Source: Planosporangium thailandense (GTDB taxonomy: Bacteria; Actinomycetota; Actinomycetes; Mycobacteriales; Micromonosporaceae). Taken from it: a stretch of 64,000 nucleotides of DNA. Numbering within the stretch: the first letter of the stretch is position 1; each line of letters begins with the position of its first letter. Where the stretch lies: positions 248,001 to 312,000 of the forward strand of contig NZ_JAATVY010000003.1 in the NCBI RefSeq assembly GCF_011947195.1, given 5' to 3'. Below, piece by piece: positions 33,064-41,515 of this stretch. The notes below the pieces were generated by a model. That model did not search any database. It saw nothing but the letters and a program-made list of their open reading frames with translations, and was not told the DNA's origin. The position numbers and the translations under genes are program-made.

Positions 33064-33882
33064 ATGACGCAAGGTCTCGTCAACGGCGCCGAACGGGAGG
33101 GCGCCCCGGCGGCTGATTCCGCGTTCGCCCGGTGGCTCGCGGCGCGGGCCGCGGAGCTGCTGCTCGACCTGCGCGCCGAGCTCGGGCACGGGGACCCGGA
33201 CGCGCTGCGCGCCGCCGGGGACGCCCGGTCGCACGAGCTGATCGCTACCGAGCTGGCGCGCCACCGTCCCGCCGACGCCGTGCTGTCGGAGGAGGGGAAG
33301 GACAGCCCCGCCCGGCTCGACGCCGACCGGGTCTGGATCGTCGACCCGCTCGACGGCACCCGTGAGTTCGGTGAGGAGGGGCGCGCCGACTGGGCTGTCC
33401 ACATCGGCCTGTGGCAGCGCGCGGCTCCGGGGCCGGGCCGGCTCACCGCGGGCGCCGTGGCGCTACCGGCCCAGCACCGCGTCCTCGCGACCAGCGCGGC
33501 GCCGTCGTACCCGCCGCTGTCGGGTCAGGCCGCCGCCGGCGGACCGCTGCGGCTGGCCGTCAGCCGGAGCCGGCCGGCGGCGTTCCTGGCCGACGTGGCC
33601 GAACGGCTGGGCGCCGAACTGGTGCCCATGGGGTCGGCCGGGGCGAAGATCGCGGCTGTGGTCGACGGCGAGGTCGACGCGTACGTGCACGCCGGCGGCC
33701 AGTACGAGTGGGATTCGGCCGCACCGGTCGCTGTGGCGCTGGCCACGGGTCTGCATGCATCCCGACTGAATGGGTCGGGATTGGAATACAATCGTCCGAA
33801 CCCCTTGTTGCCTGATCTTGTGGTCTGCCGCAAGGATCTGGCGCCCCGGCTGCTCGCCGCACTGGAGCGGTGCACCAGTTGA
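33064..33882 (+). CDS. cysQ: 3'(2'),5'-bisphosphate nucleotidase, CysQ-like
   Basis: 272 residues, an inositol-monophosphatase-fold enzyme. The metal ligands are visible as SEEGKDS (Glu76–Glu77) and DPLDGTREF (94–99), and a late GGQYEWDSAAPVA gives the last acidic ligand. It removes the 3' phosphate from PAP (or PAPS), relieving product inhibition of sulfate assimilation. Placement just before cysD and cysN fits this role. The start ATG 33064 follows GAGAGGGTGAC. The C-terminal third is slightly less GC-rich than its neighbours. Confidence 0.9.
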   Translation: MTQGLVNGAEREGAPAADSAFARWLAARAAELLLDLRAELGHGDPDALRAAGDARSHELIATELARHRPADAVLSEEGKDSPARLDADRVWIVDPLDGTREFGEEGRADWAVHIGLWQRAAPGPGRLTAGAVALPAQHRVLATSAAPSYPPLSGQAAAGGPLRLAVSRSRPAAFLADVAERLGAELVPMGSAGAKIAAVVDGEVDAYVHAGGQYEWDSAAPVAVALATGLHASRLNGSGLEYNRPNPLLPDLVVCRKDLAPRLLAALERCTS

Positions 33883-33910
33883 GGCACACCCACTGAAGGG
33901 TCTCGACGCG

Positions 33911-34816
33911 ATGACGGCTGCCTACCGGGTTTCGCACCTGGATGCTCTCGAGGCCGAGAGCATCTTCATCATGCGCGAGGTGGTCGCCGAGTTCGAGCGA
34001 CCCGTGCTGCTGTTCTCCGGCGGTAAAGACTCGATCGTGATGCTGCGGCTGGCCGAGAAGGCGTTCGCGCCGGCCCGCATCCCGTTCCCGGTGATGCACG
34101 TCGACACCGGGCACAACTTCCCCGAGGTGCTCGCGTTCCGCGACGCCCGGGTCGAGGAGCTGGGCGTCCAGCTGATCGTCGCCAGCGTGCCGGAGGCCAT
34201 CGCGTCGGGGCTGGTCCGCGAGCCGGCCGACGGCATGCGCAACCGGATCCAGACGCCGGTGCTGCTCGATGCGGTGGAGAAGTACCGGTTCGACGCGCTG
34301 TTCGGCGGCGCCCGCCGCGACGAGGAGAAGGCGCGCGCCAAGGAGCGGGTGTTCAGCTTCCGCGACGAGTTCGGCCAGTGGGACCCGCGCAACCAGCGAC
34401 CCGAGCTGTGGTCGCTGTACAACGCGCGCGTGCACCCCGGCGAGTCGATCCGGGTGTTCCCGCTGTCCAACTGGACCGAGCTGGACATCTGGCACTACAT
34501 CGCGCGGGAGCGGATCGCGCTTCCCGAGATCTACTTCGCGCACGACCGGGAGGTCGTCGACCGCGGCGGCATGCTGTACGCGGTGAACGAGTTCCTGCCG
34601 CTGCGCGCCGGCGAGACGCCGTTCGTGGAGAAGGTGCGCTACCGGACCGTCGGCGACGCGTCCTGCACCGCTGCGGTGAAGTCGGACGCCGACACGATCG
34701 AGAAGGTCATCGAGGAGGTCGCCTCGACCCGGATCACCGAGCGGGGCGCCACGCGCGGCGATGACAAGGTCAGCGAGGCGGCGATGGAAGACCGCAAGCG
34801 TGAGGGGTACTTCTAA
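33911..34816 (+). CDS. cysD: Sulfate adenylyltransferase subunit 2
   Basis: 301 residues from ATG 33911. The ATP pyrophosphatase loop is LLFSGGKDSIVML, followed by HVDTGHNFPEVL, with GGARRDEEKARAKERV in the middle and the C-terminal GDASCTAAVKSDADTIEKVIEE, all typical of CysD. With the GTPase CysN it makes APS from sulfate and ATP. The stop TAA directly abuts the ATG of cysN, so the subunits are made together. Confidence 0.95.
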   Translation: MTAAYRVSHLDALEAESIFIMREVVAEFERPVLLFSGGKDSIVMLRLAEKAFAPARIPFPVMHVDTGHNFPEVLAFRDARVEELGVQLIVASVPEAIASGLVREPADGMRNRIQTPVLLDAVEKYRFDALFGGARRDEEKARAKERVFSFRDEFGQWDPRNQRPELWSLYNARVHPGESIRVFPLSNWTELDIWHYIARERIALPEIYFAHDREVVDRGGMLYAVNEFLPLRAGETPFVEKVRYRTVGDASCTAAVKSDADTIEKVIEEVASTRITERGATRGDDKVSEAAMEDRKREGYF

Positions 34817-36103
34817 ATGACCATCTCCCCGGAGGCCCCGGCGCGGGGCATGGACCTCCTTCGGTTCGCCACCGCCGGCAGTGTCGACGACGGCAAGTCC
34901 ACCCTGATCGGGCGGCTGCTCTACGACTCCAAGGCGATCTTCGAGGATCAGCTGGAGGCGGTCGAGGCGACCTCGCGCTCGCGCGGCGACGAGTACACCA
35001 ACCTGGCGCTGCTCACCGACGGCCTGCGCGCCGAACGGGAGCAGGGCATCACCATCGATGTGGCGTACCGGTACTTCGCCACCCCGCGGCGGAAGTTCAT
35101 CATCGCCGACACCCCCGGGCACATCCAGTACACGCGCAACATGGTCACCGGCGCGAGCACCGCCGACCTGGCGCTGATCCTGGTCGACGCCCGCAAGGGC
35201 CTGCTGGAGCAGTCCCGCCGGCACGCCTTCCTGTGCTCGCTGCTGCGGGTGCCGCACCTCGTGCTGTGTGTCAACAAGATGGACCTCGTCGACTACTCGC
35301 AGGAGGTCTTCGAGAAGATCGCCGATGAGTTCACGGCGTTCGCGGCCAAGCTGGAGGCGCCGGACCTGACGGTCATTCCGATCTCGGCGCTCAAGGGCGA
35401 CAACATCGTCAGCCGCTCGGAGAACATGCCGTGGTACGACGGCCCGTCGCTGCTGCACCACCTCGAGCACGTGCACATCGCCAGCGACCGCAACCTCGTC
35501 GACGTGCGGTTCCCGGTGCAGTACGTGATCCGTCCGCAGTCCACCGTGGTCTCCGACTACCGCGGCTACGCCGGCCAGGTGGCCAGCGGCGTGCTCAAGC
35601 CCGGCGACGAGGTGATGGTGCTGCCGAGCGGCTTCACCAGCACCATCTCGTCGATCGAGACGGCTGACGGGCCGGTTGACGAGGCGTTCCCGCCGATGTC
35701 GGTGACGATCCGGCTCGCCGACGAGATCGACATCGCCCGGGGCGACCTGATCTGCCGTCCGCACAACCAGCCGACCGTGGCGCAGGACATCGAGGCGATG
35801 GTCTGCTGGATGGACGAGTCGCGCCCGCTGACCGTCGGCGGCAAGTACGCGATCAAGCACACCACCCGGTCGGCCCGGGCGATCGTGCGCGGGATCCAGT
35901 ACCGCCTCGATGTGAACACGCTGCACCGCGACGAGTGCGCCGACGGGCTGTCGCTCAACGAGATCGGCCGGGTGCGGCTGCGGACGACCGTGCCGCTGCT
36001 GGCCGACGAGTACCGGCGTAACCGGACCACCGGTGGTTTCGTCATCATCGACGAGACGACCAACCGTACGGTCGGCGCCGGGATGATCATCGAAGCGTCC
36101 TGA
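34817..36103 (+). CDS. cysN: Sulfate adenylyltransferase subunit 1 (GTPase)
   Basis: 428 residues. It is an EF-Tu-like GTPase: GSVDDGKSTL (21–30), DTPGHIQYTRNM, and CVNKMDLVD are the G1, G3 and G4 motifs. The length shows that no APS kinase (CysC) domain is fused at the C-terminus, unlike the CysNC of mycobacteria. It drives APS synthesis with CysD by GTP hydrolysis. No cysC or cysH is seen in the window, so the rest of the pathway lies elsewhere. A short hairpin follows the stop. Confidence 0.95.
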   Translation: MTISPEAPARGMDLLRFATAGSVDDGKSTLIGRLLYDSKAIFEDQLEAVEATSRSRGDEYTNLALLTDGLRAEREQGITIDVAYRYFATPRRKFIIADTPGHIQYTRNMVTGASTADLALILVDARKGLLEQSRRHAFLCSLLRVPHLVLCVNKMDLVDYSQEVFEKIADEFTAFAAKLEAPDLTVIPISALKGDNIVSRSENMPWYDGPSLLHHLEHVHIASDRNLVDVRFPVQYVIRPQSTVVSDYRGYAGQVASGVLKPGDEVMVLPSGFTSTISSIETADGPVDEAFPPMSVTIRLADEIDIARGDLICRPHNQPTVAQDIEAMVCWMDESRPLTVGGKYAIKHTTRSARAIVRGIQYRLDVNTLHRDECADGLSLNEIGRVRLRTTVPLLADEYRRNRTTGGFVIIDETTNRTVGAGMIIEAS

Positions 36104-36111
36104 GGTTTAGG

Positions 36112-36137
36112 GCCCGCTCCATGGGTTACTAGCGGGC
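36112..36137. terminator. Short hairpin after cysN
   Basis: Arms GCCCGCT and AGCGGGC, loop of 12 bases. It lies between the cysN stop and the GTG of the next gene, which it touches, so it could also limit translation of that gene. Confidence 0.45.
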
Positions 36138-38204
36138 GTGAACAACACCACCCTGGAGCGGGGGCCGATCGCCCCCGACGAAGCCGGTCAGGAGTCGGCG
36201 GGCTCACGCGTACGTCACCCGCTCCGCGCGCATCCGGCACTGGTCGGGCTGCTGCTGGTGGGCGCGACGGTCCGGGTGGCCGTCATGGCCGCCTATCCAC
36301 CCGCGTTCGGCTACTTCGGCGACACCTTCGCGTACCTGAAGGCCGCGCAGTTCATGGCGCCGAGCCGGATCTGGCCGTTCGGCTACTCGCTGTTCCTGAA
36401 GTGCTTCGCGTTCACCGGGCACATCGTCACCGTCGCGGTGGTCCAGCACCTGCTCGGTCTCGCGCTCGGCGTCGGCGTGTACGCGCTGCTCGCGCGGCGC
36501 GGCGTGACGCCCAACCGCGCCGCGTTCGCGGCGGCACCGGTGATCCTGGACGCGCGGGAGATCGTCCTCGAGCACTACGTCATGGCCGAGACGCTGTTCA
36601 CCGCCCTGTTGCTGGCCGCCGTGCTGGTGCTGTGCTGGCGGGAGCGCCTGACGGCGTGGATGTGCGCCCTGGCCGGGCTGGTCCTCGCGGCGGCGTCGGT
36701 CACCCGTACCATCGGCCAGCCCCTGGCCGTCGTCGTGCTGCTGTACCTGCTGGTCAGGCGGGTGGGGTGGCGCAACGTCGCTGTGTTCGCGGTCGCGCTG
36801 GCGGCGCCGCTGGCCGGATACCTCGTCTGGTACCACAGCAACTACGGGGTCTACGCGTTCAACGAGATGAGCGGCCGTTACCTGTGGCAGCGGACGACCA
36901 CGTTCGTGGACTGTTCGAAGAACGGGTTCACCGCCGACGAGCGGAAGATCTGCCCGGTGGAGCCGGTCGGGCAGCGCGAGGTCAATGACCTGTACCTCTT
37001 CGCCGGCGACCGGCACAAGCTCGCCAACCAGTTCCCGGACTACCGGGACGACCACGTATTCGCCTCGTTCGCCCGCAAGGCGATCGTCGGCCAGCCCGGC
37101 GACTTCGCGAAGACGATCCTCACGGACACCGTCCACCTCGTACAGCCGGGCTGGCAGCCGCCCGGCCTCATCGCGTGCCGGACGGACCAGCTCGGCATGG
37201 TGTCGGGCAACCGGGCCTCGGGGCAGGCGACGGGCTGGTGCAGCCCCGCGCTCATGGGGCGCGAGTTCTACCCGACGCGGATGTACGAGGCGGGCTTCGC
37301 GGCGCCGAAGATCACCGCGCTCAACGGTGTGCTGTGGGCGTACGGGCGGACCTTCACCACGTGGCCGCTGGTCCTCATGCTCCTGGCGTTGTTCGCGGGC
37401 GCGACCGTGTGCTGGCGTCCCCGGACGTGGCGGCCACGGGAAGCGGCCGACGCCGTTCTGCTGTCGGGCCTCGGCCTGGCGACCCTTGTGCTGTCGCTTG
37501 TCCTCTCGGTGGTCGACTTCCGGTTCACCGTGCCGCTGCTGGCGCTCGCGCCGCCCGCGGCGGTGCTGGCCTGGCACCGGCTGCGCGGGGCGGTTTCGGG
37601 TAGCGCGGGTGCGTGGGCCGGTTCAGGGCCGCCGGTTGGCCACGGTCGCGGGTTTCGTCGTTGGCGCGCCGTCGAGGGATTTGAACTCCACGGGGGTCGG
37701 CATGCGGGTACGGCGGTCGACGGACCGCAGGGTCAGCAGGCTCGCGAAGAATCCCGAGCAGATGACCACGATGCCGAGCGCGATCGCGGTCGCCGACGGT
37801 ACGACGAGGCGAAGGGTGCGGTGCGCGTCCAACTCGCCGAATCCGGTCCTGCTCCAGGCGCCGATGGCGATGAACGTACCCGTGAGCCCCGCTCCGATCA
37901 GGAGGAGTGCCACGGCGGCGCACGTCTCCAGGCGGAAGAGCCGCGTCCACGTCGCGTGGGTGTCCTCGCGGGTCAGCCCTTCCTGGATCCCGTACAGCCG
38001 CGCGAAACCGCCGAACAGGAGCAGTTGCACGCCGACGAGCACGGCCAGGCAGGTGTACACGAGGGCGCTCACGTCGAAGGAGATGTGTCCCGCGCTCTGC
38101 CGTCCCGGCGCCAGCCAGGCCGTTCCCGCCAGGCCGAGCAGCGCGAGGACGAGACCGGGCAGCATGAGTGTCTTCTGTGGAGCGAAGACGAGCAGGAAGC
38201 GTAG
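36138..38204 (+). CDS. GT-C-like membrane glycosyltransferase; frame runs into antisense of next gene
   Basis: Open for 688 codons from GTG 36138. Residues 1 to about 488 are a membrane protein with about 11 helices; an acidic residue in the first loop (YFGDTFAYLKAAQFM) sits where GT-C enzymes hold the catalytic Asp, and a long external domain (about 240–400) lies between helices 9 and 10. It may transfer a sugar from a polyprenyl-phosphate donor. From about 37605 the frame continues for about 194 hydrophilic, Arg/Glu/Gln-rich codons that are antisense to the GT2 gene. A –1 shift upstream of 37600 would end the protein at TAG 37601–37603, giving normal convergent spacing; a frameshift or stop loss is likely. 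Confidence 0.65.
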   Translation: MNNTTLERGPIAPDEAGQESAGSRVRHPLRAHPALVGLLLVGATVRVAVMAAYPPAFGYFGDTFAYLKAAQFMAPSRIWPFGYSLFLKCFAFTGHIVTVAVVQHLLGLALGVGVYALLARRGVTPNRAAFAAAPVILDAREIVLEHYVMAETLFTALLLAAVLVLCWRERLTAWMCALAGLVLAAASVTRTIGQPLAVVVLLYLLVRRVGWRNVAVFAVALAAPLAGYLVWYHSNYGVYAFNEMSGRYLWQRTTTFVDCSKNGFTADERKICPVEPVGQREVNDLYLFAGDRHKLANQFPDYRDDHVFASFARKAIVGQPGDFAKTILTDTVHLVQPGWQPPGLIACRTDQLGMVSGNRASGQATGWCSPALMGREFYPTRMYEAGFAAPKITALNGVLWAYGRTFTTWPLVLMLLALFAGATVCWRPRTWRPREAADAVLLSGLGLATLVLSLVLSVVDFRFTVPLLALAPPAAVLAWHRLRGAVSGSAGAWAGSGPPVGHGRGFRRWRAVEGFELHGGRHAGTAVDGPQGQQAREESRADDHDAERDRGRRRYDEAKGAVRVQLAESGPAPGADGDERTREPRSDQEECHGGARLQAEEPRPRRVGVLAGQPFLDPVQPRETAEQEQLHADEHGQAGVHEGAHVEGDVSRALPSRRQPGRSRQAEQREDETGQHECLLWSEDEQEA

Positions 38205-38879
38205 ATGCCGCCATCCGTCGCGCCAGGTGCGCAGGTGCGGGGAGCGGCTGCGCCCGTCCGGGCTCAGCGTCGTCGGCACCTCGGCGATCGAGTACCTGGC
38301 GAGCGCGGCGCGGATCACCAGTTCGCTCGCGAACTCCATCCCCGGCATGCACAGGCCGAGCGCCCGGATCCGGTCCCGGTTGAAGCCACGCAGCCCACAG
38401 TGGAAGTCACCGACGTCGCGGAGTCCGAACAGGACCCGGCCGAGCCAGGAAAGCGCGGGATTGCCCAGGTACTTGTGCAGCGCGGGCATGGCGCCCCGCT
38501 TGATGCCACCCCGGAACCGGTTTCCCATCACCACGTCGTGGCCTTTGCGTAGCTCGGTGATGAACGGTTCGAGGTTCCCGAGATCGTAGGAATCGTCGGC
38601 GTCGCCCATGATGACGTACCTGCCGCGGGCGGCCTCGACGCCGGCCATCAGGGCGGCGCCGTAACCGCGCAGCGGCGCGGGCACGACGCGGGCCCCGGCC
38701 GCGCGGGCGAGCGTCTGGGACCCGTCGGTCGATCCGTTGTCGGAGACGATGACCTCGCCCTTCACATCGAGCCGCCGCAGGCAGTCGACCGCCTTCCGGA
38801 CGCAGACCTCGACCGTCTCCGCCTCGTTGAGGCAGGGCAGAACGACGGTGACTTCCAATGGCCGTGCGTTGCCGCTCAC
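37623..38879 (-). CDS. GT2 polyprenyl-phosphate sugar transferase with membrane helices
   Basis: 418 residues. The N-terminal about 230 residues are a GT-A family 2 domain: VTVVLPCLNEAETV, SDNGSTDGSQ, GRYVIMGDADDSYD (DxD-type metal site), and GDFHCGLRGFNRDRI, which resemble Dol-P-Man/GtrB synthases. The C-terminal part has four helices (about 235–260, 275–300, 318–340, 360–385). It should transfer a nucleotide-activated sugar to polyprenyl phosphate at the inner face of the membrane. It lies downstream of an SDR and a GMC-type oxidoreductase on the same strand, 78 bp from the SDR gene, and opposite the GT-C gene. Confidence 0.85.
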   Translation of the reverse strand: MSGNARPLEVTVVLPCLNEAETVEVCVRKAVDCLRRLDVKGEVIVSDNGSTDGSQTLARAAGARVVPAPLRGYGAALMAGVEAARGRYVIMGDADDSYDLGNLEPFITELRKGHDVVMGNRFRGGIKRGAMPALHKYLGNPALSWLGRVLFGLRDVGDFHCGLRGFNRDRIRALGLCMPGMEFASELVIRAALARYSIAEVPTTLSPDGRSRSPHLRTWRDGWRHLRFLLVFAPQKTLMLPGLVLALLGLAGTAWLAPGRQSAGHISFDVSALVYTCLAVLVGVQLLLFGGFARLYGIQEGLTREDTHATWTRLFRLETCAAVALLLIGAGLTGTFIAIGAWSRTGFGELDAHRTLRLVVPSATAIALGIVVICSGFFASLLTLRSVDRRTRMPTPVEFKSLDGAPTTKPATVANRRP

Positions 38880-38957
38880 GGTTGTCCCACCCCTCCGGGG
38901 ATACGTTGACGTGATCTGTCGGCGCTCGCGGGTACGTTGTTCAGAGCTGCTGGTGGT

Positions 38958-39800
38958 TCACGCGGTGAAGACGCGGAAGCGCACACCGGTCGCGCGGGTC
39001 GCCGCGAAGTCGGGTCGGGGATCCTGGTTGACGATGCTGACCACGCTGTCGCTGCGGAACCCCGGGCGCAGTCCGGCGGTCTCGGCGGCCTTGAGCAGCA
39101 GCCAGACCGCCCGCCAGGGCACGGGAAGGACCCGTACGCGACGGTGCTGGGCGGCAGCCAGGCTCGCGACGACGTCCCGGAGCGTCCAGCCCTGCTCCGA
39201 GGCGGCGATCACCGGTTCGTCGGCCTTCCCGCCGTCGGCCAGCGCGCACACCAGTCGCGCGACGTCGTCCTCGTGGGCCGGGTACAGCACCTGCCGCCCG
39301 TTCCCGACCAACGGCACGACGGGCAGTCTCCGCACGGCGCTGGTCAGCGAGCCGACCATGCCACCCGCCCGGTCGCCGTACACGAGACCGGGGCGGACGA
39401 CCACCGCGCCCAGCCGCCGGGCGTCCGTCTCGACCGCGAGCTTCGCCCGACCGTACAGGCTGCGACAGCCGGCGTACGCGCTGATGGTCGAGATGAAGAT
39501 GACGGTTTCCACGTCTTCCGCCCGGGCGTGTTCCAGCAGCCGGACCGACCCCCGCACGTTGCGCCGGACGATCTCCTCCCAACCGGTCAGGCTGAAGTCC
39601 CAGGCGCAGTGCACCAGCGTCCGTACCTGGTTGTCGCGGAAGAACCCGGGCCGCACGCCGTCGTCCAGCGAGAAGGAACCGTCGCGGCGCAGCGGGAGCA
39701 CCGTCCACCCGTCGGCGGTCAGCGCCCGGTTCAGTCGCGAGCCCAGGTAGCCGTTGGCGCCCGTGACCGCGGCGATCCGCTGTGGTGCGACTTCACTCAT
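38958..39800 (-). CDS. NAD-dependent epimerase/dehydratase (extended SDR)
   Basis: 280 residues from ATG 39800. The NAD motif is AAVTGANGYLGSRL (TGxxGxxG) near residues 10–22, and the active site is ISTISAYAGCRSLYGRAKL with Tyr-x-x-x-Lys near residues 115–119. It overlaps the end of the GMC oxidoreductase gene by 4 bp (ATGA), so the two are translated together. Substrate binding residues are not diagnostic. Function is probably reduction or epimerisation of a sugar, judged from the neighbours. Confidence 0.85.
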   Translation of the reverse strand: MSEVAPQRIAAVTGANGYLGSRLNRALTADGWTVLPLRRDGSFSLDDGVRPGFFRDNQVRTLVHCAWDFSLTGWEEIVRRNVRGSVRLLEHARAEDVETVIFISTISAYAGCRSLYGRAKLAVETDARRLGAVVVRPGLVYGDRAGGMVGSLTSAVRRLPVVPLVGNGRQVLYPAHEDDVARLVCALADGGKADEPVIAASEQGWTLRDVVASLAAAQHRRVRVLPVPWRAVWLLLKAAETAGLRPGFRSDSVVSIVNQDPRPDFAATRATGVRFRVFTA

Positions 39801-41386
39801 CGAGCGTTCCCGTCGTGCGCTGCGATGCGGTGTGCGTTCGCCATCACCGTCAGGGTGATGGTGCTGGCGTTGACCGTTGGAAAGACGCTGGAATCGACGA
39901 TGTGCACCCGGTCGAAGCCGTGCGGCCGGCCGAGTGGGTCGGTCTCGAACGGACCGGGCCGTTCCCGCATCGGTAGCGTACCGCCGGAATGGAATCCCCG
40001 CCCGGGTTCGCCGAGGGTCAGGGCCGGGCCGAGCGGCACCGCCCGCAGCAGCGACCGGTTGGCCCAGAGCTTGCCCACCAACCGCTTGAGCACCTGGCGC
40101 GTCTGTGGCCCGTACCTGCCGTCGAGCTTCAGCACCGCCGGCGACCCGCCGCGCGGCGGGTCCAGCCGCAGCGTGATCGTGCCGGACAGGTCGGAGTGCA
40201 GGTACCCCTGCACCGCGAGCAGGCGGGAGAGGAAGGCGTCCGACACCGGCCGGAACAGCGGGTACGCGCCGCGCAGCGTCGCGCGGATCGCGGTGCGAAA
40301 CAGCTCGTTGTACGTGTACAGCTGCAGATGGATGCTGTTCGTCGACAGGCTCTCGTCGAAGATTTCCACGAACGCCTGGGACAGGGTGTGCAACGGCTCG
40401 TCGGCCACCCCCGGCGTACCCCGGTAGCGCAGCAGCGGCAGCAGAAAGTACTGGCTGTCCTTGATGGACAGTTCGCGCCCGTACGCCCCGGTGGACGCCA
40501 GGAACAGCTTCGTCGACGAGAGCACGCCGGCCGCGACGTACAGCCGGGACCCCACGAACTCGATCGGTTCGCCGCCCGAGCACGGCCGGGCCGAGATGCG
40601 TACCTCGCCGCCGACCTCCCGGAACCGCTCGACCACGACACCGGGCCGGTAGGTGAACCGGGGTCCCCGCGCCAGTTCCCGCAGCGTCGTCGCCGGGTTG
40701 TAGATCACCCCGTACGGGCAACCGTACATGCACAGTCCACAGGCGACACAGTCACGCCCGTCGCCGTTGCGGGCGGCGATCGCCAGCCGGGACCGCCCGT
40801 ACCGGAACCCGCGTGCCCGCAGCGCGCCACGGTTGCGGTCGAGGTCGGCCAGCAGCGCCTCGGCCTGCCGGCTCACCCGCGGGGCGTCGAACTTCTCGGT
40901 GTACAGCGGGAAGTGCTCTTCCAGGTCGTCGCGCTCGGCCGACATCCCCATGAACGAGAGGACCGCCTCGTAGTGCGGCGCCAGTTCGCCCCGGTGCAGC
41001 GGCCAGCCGGTCAGCTCACTGTCCAGGTACGGCAGGATCGCCGCGCCCCACACGTTGCCGAAGCCGCCCCGGCCGAACGACGGCAGGAGCCCGACGTTGC
41101 GCGCGTCGCGGGGCAGCCACTCGTCGGCGCCCCGGTAGGGAAAGTCCGAGCCGGCGATGTACTTGAGCGGGATGCCGGCGGCGCCGGAGCTCATTTTCTC
41201 CTTGAGCACGGCGAGGTCCGCCGTGGTCCAGTCACCCGGGTCGCCGGCCGACATCCGCAGCAGCACCTGTTCGCGCTCCGGCTCCAGCCGCACCCCCGCG
41301 TCGAGCATGGTCACGTGCTGGCCCCGCCGCGTCAGCGCGACGGACGCCGCGACGCCCGCCGGGCCGGAGCCGATGACGTAGATCAT
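39797..41386 (-). CDS. GMC-type FAD oxidoreductase with a ferredoxin-like cysteine motif
   Basis: 529 residues from ATG 41386. The N-terminal FAD-binding site is YVIGSGPAGVAASVAL, and the C-terminal NASTITLTVMANAHRIA and HSGGTLPM are typical of GMC oxidoreductases. There is no signal peptide. In the middle is CVACGLCMYGCPYG (about residues 216–229), spaced like a 4Fe-4S site (C-x2-C-x2-C-x3-C-P); many bacterial members of this subgroup carry such a motif, but cluster binding is unproved. It is coupled to the SDR gene. It may oxidise a sugar hydroxyl and pass electrons to a membrane acceptor. Confidence 0.8.
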   Translation of the reverse strand: MIYVIGSGPAGVAASVALTRRGQHVTMLDAGVRLEPEREQVLLRMSAGDPGDWTTADLAVLKEKMSSGAAGIPLKYIAGSDFPYRGADEWLPRDARNVGLLPSFGRGGFGNVWGAAILPYLDSELTGWPLHRGELAPHYEAVLSFMGMSAERDDLEEHFPLYTEKFDAPRVSRQAEALLADLDRNRGALRARGFRYGRSRLAIAARNGDGRDCVACGLCMYGCPYGVIYNPATTLRELARGPRFTYRPGVVVERFREVGGEVRISARPCSGGEPIEFVGSRLYVAAGVLSSTKLFLASTGAYGRELSIKDSQYFLLPLLRYRGTPGVADEPLHTLSQAFVEIFDESLSTNSIHLQLYTYNELFRTAIRATLRGAYPLFRPVSDAFLSRLLAVQGYLHSDLSGTITLRLDPPRGGSPAVLKLDGRYGPQTRQVLKRLVGKLWANRSLLRAVPLGPALTLGEPGRGFHSGGTLPMRERPGPFETDPLGRPHGFDRVHIVDSSVFPTVNASTITLTVMANAHRIAAHDGNAR

Positions 41387-41515
41387 CGTCGTTCGCCTGC
41401 GGGCGGGGGAGCAGAGTTCAGGGACGGCGCCGACCGTCCGGGTGGTACGGACCGGAGTGGCACCGGTGCAGGCTAACCCGGGCCCGCGGTGATCGCAGCG
41501 AAACGGTCGGGAGTC

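Noticed and set aside
33883-33910. Riboswitch before the sulfate genes
   Set aside because: The gap between cysQ and cysD is only 28 bp and the upstream gaps are short; no SAM-type or other riboswitch core is visible.
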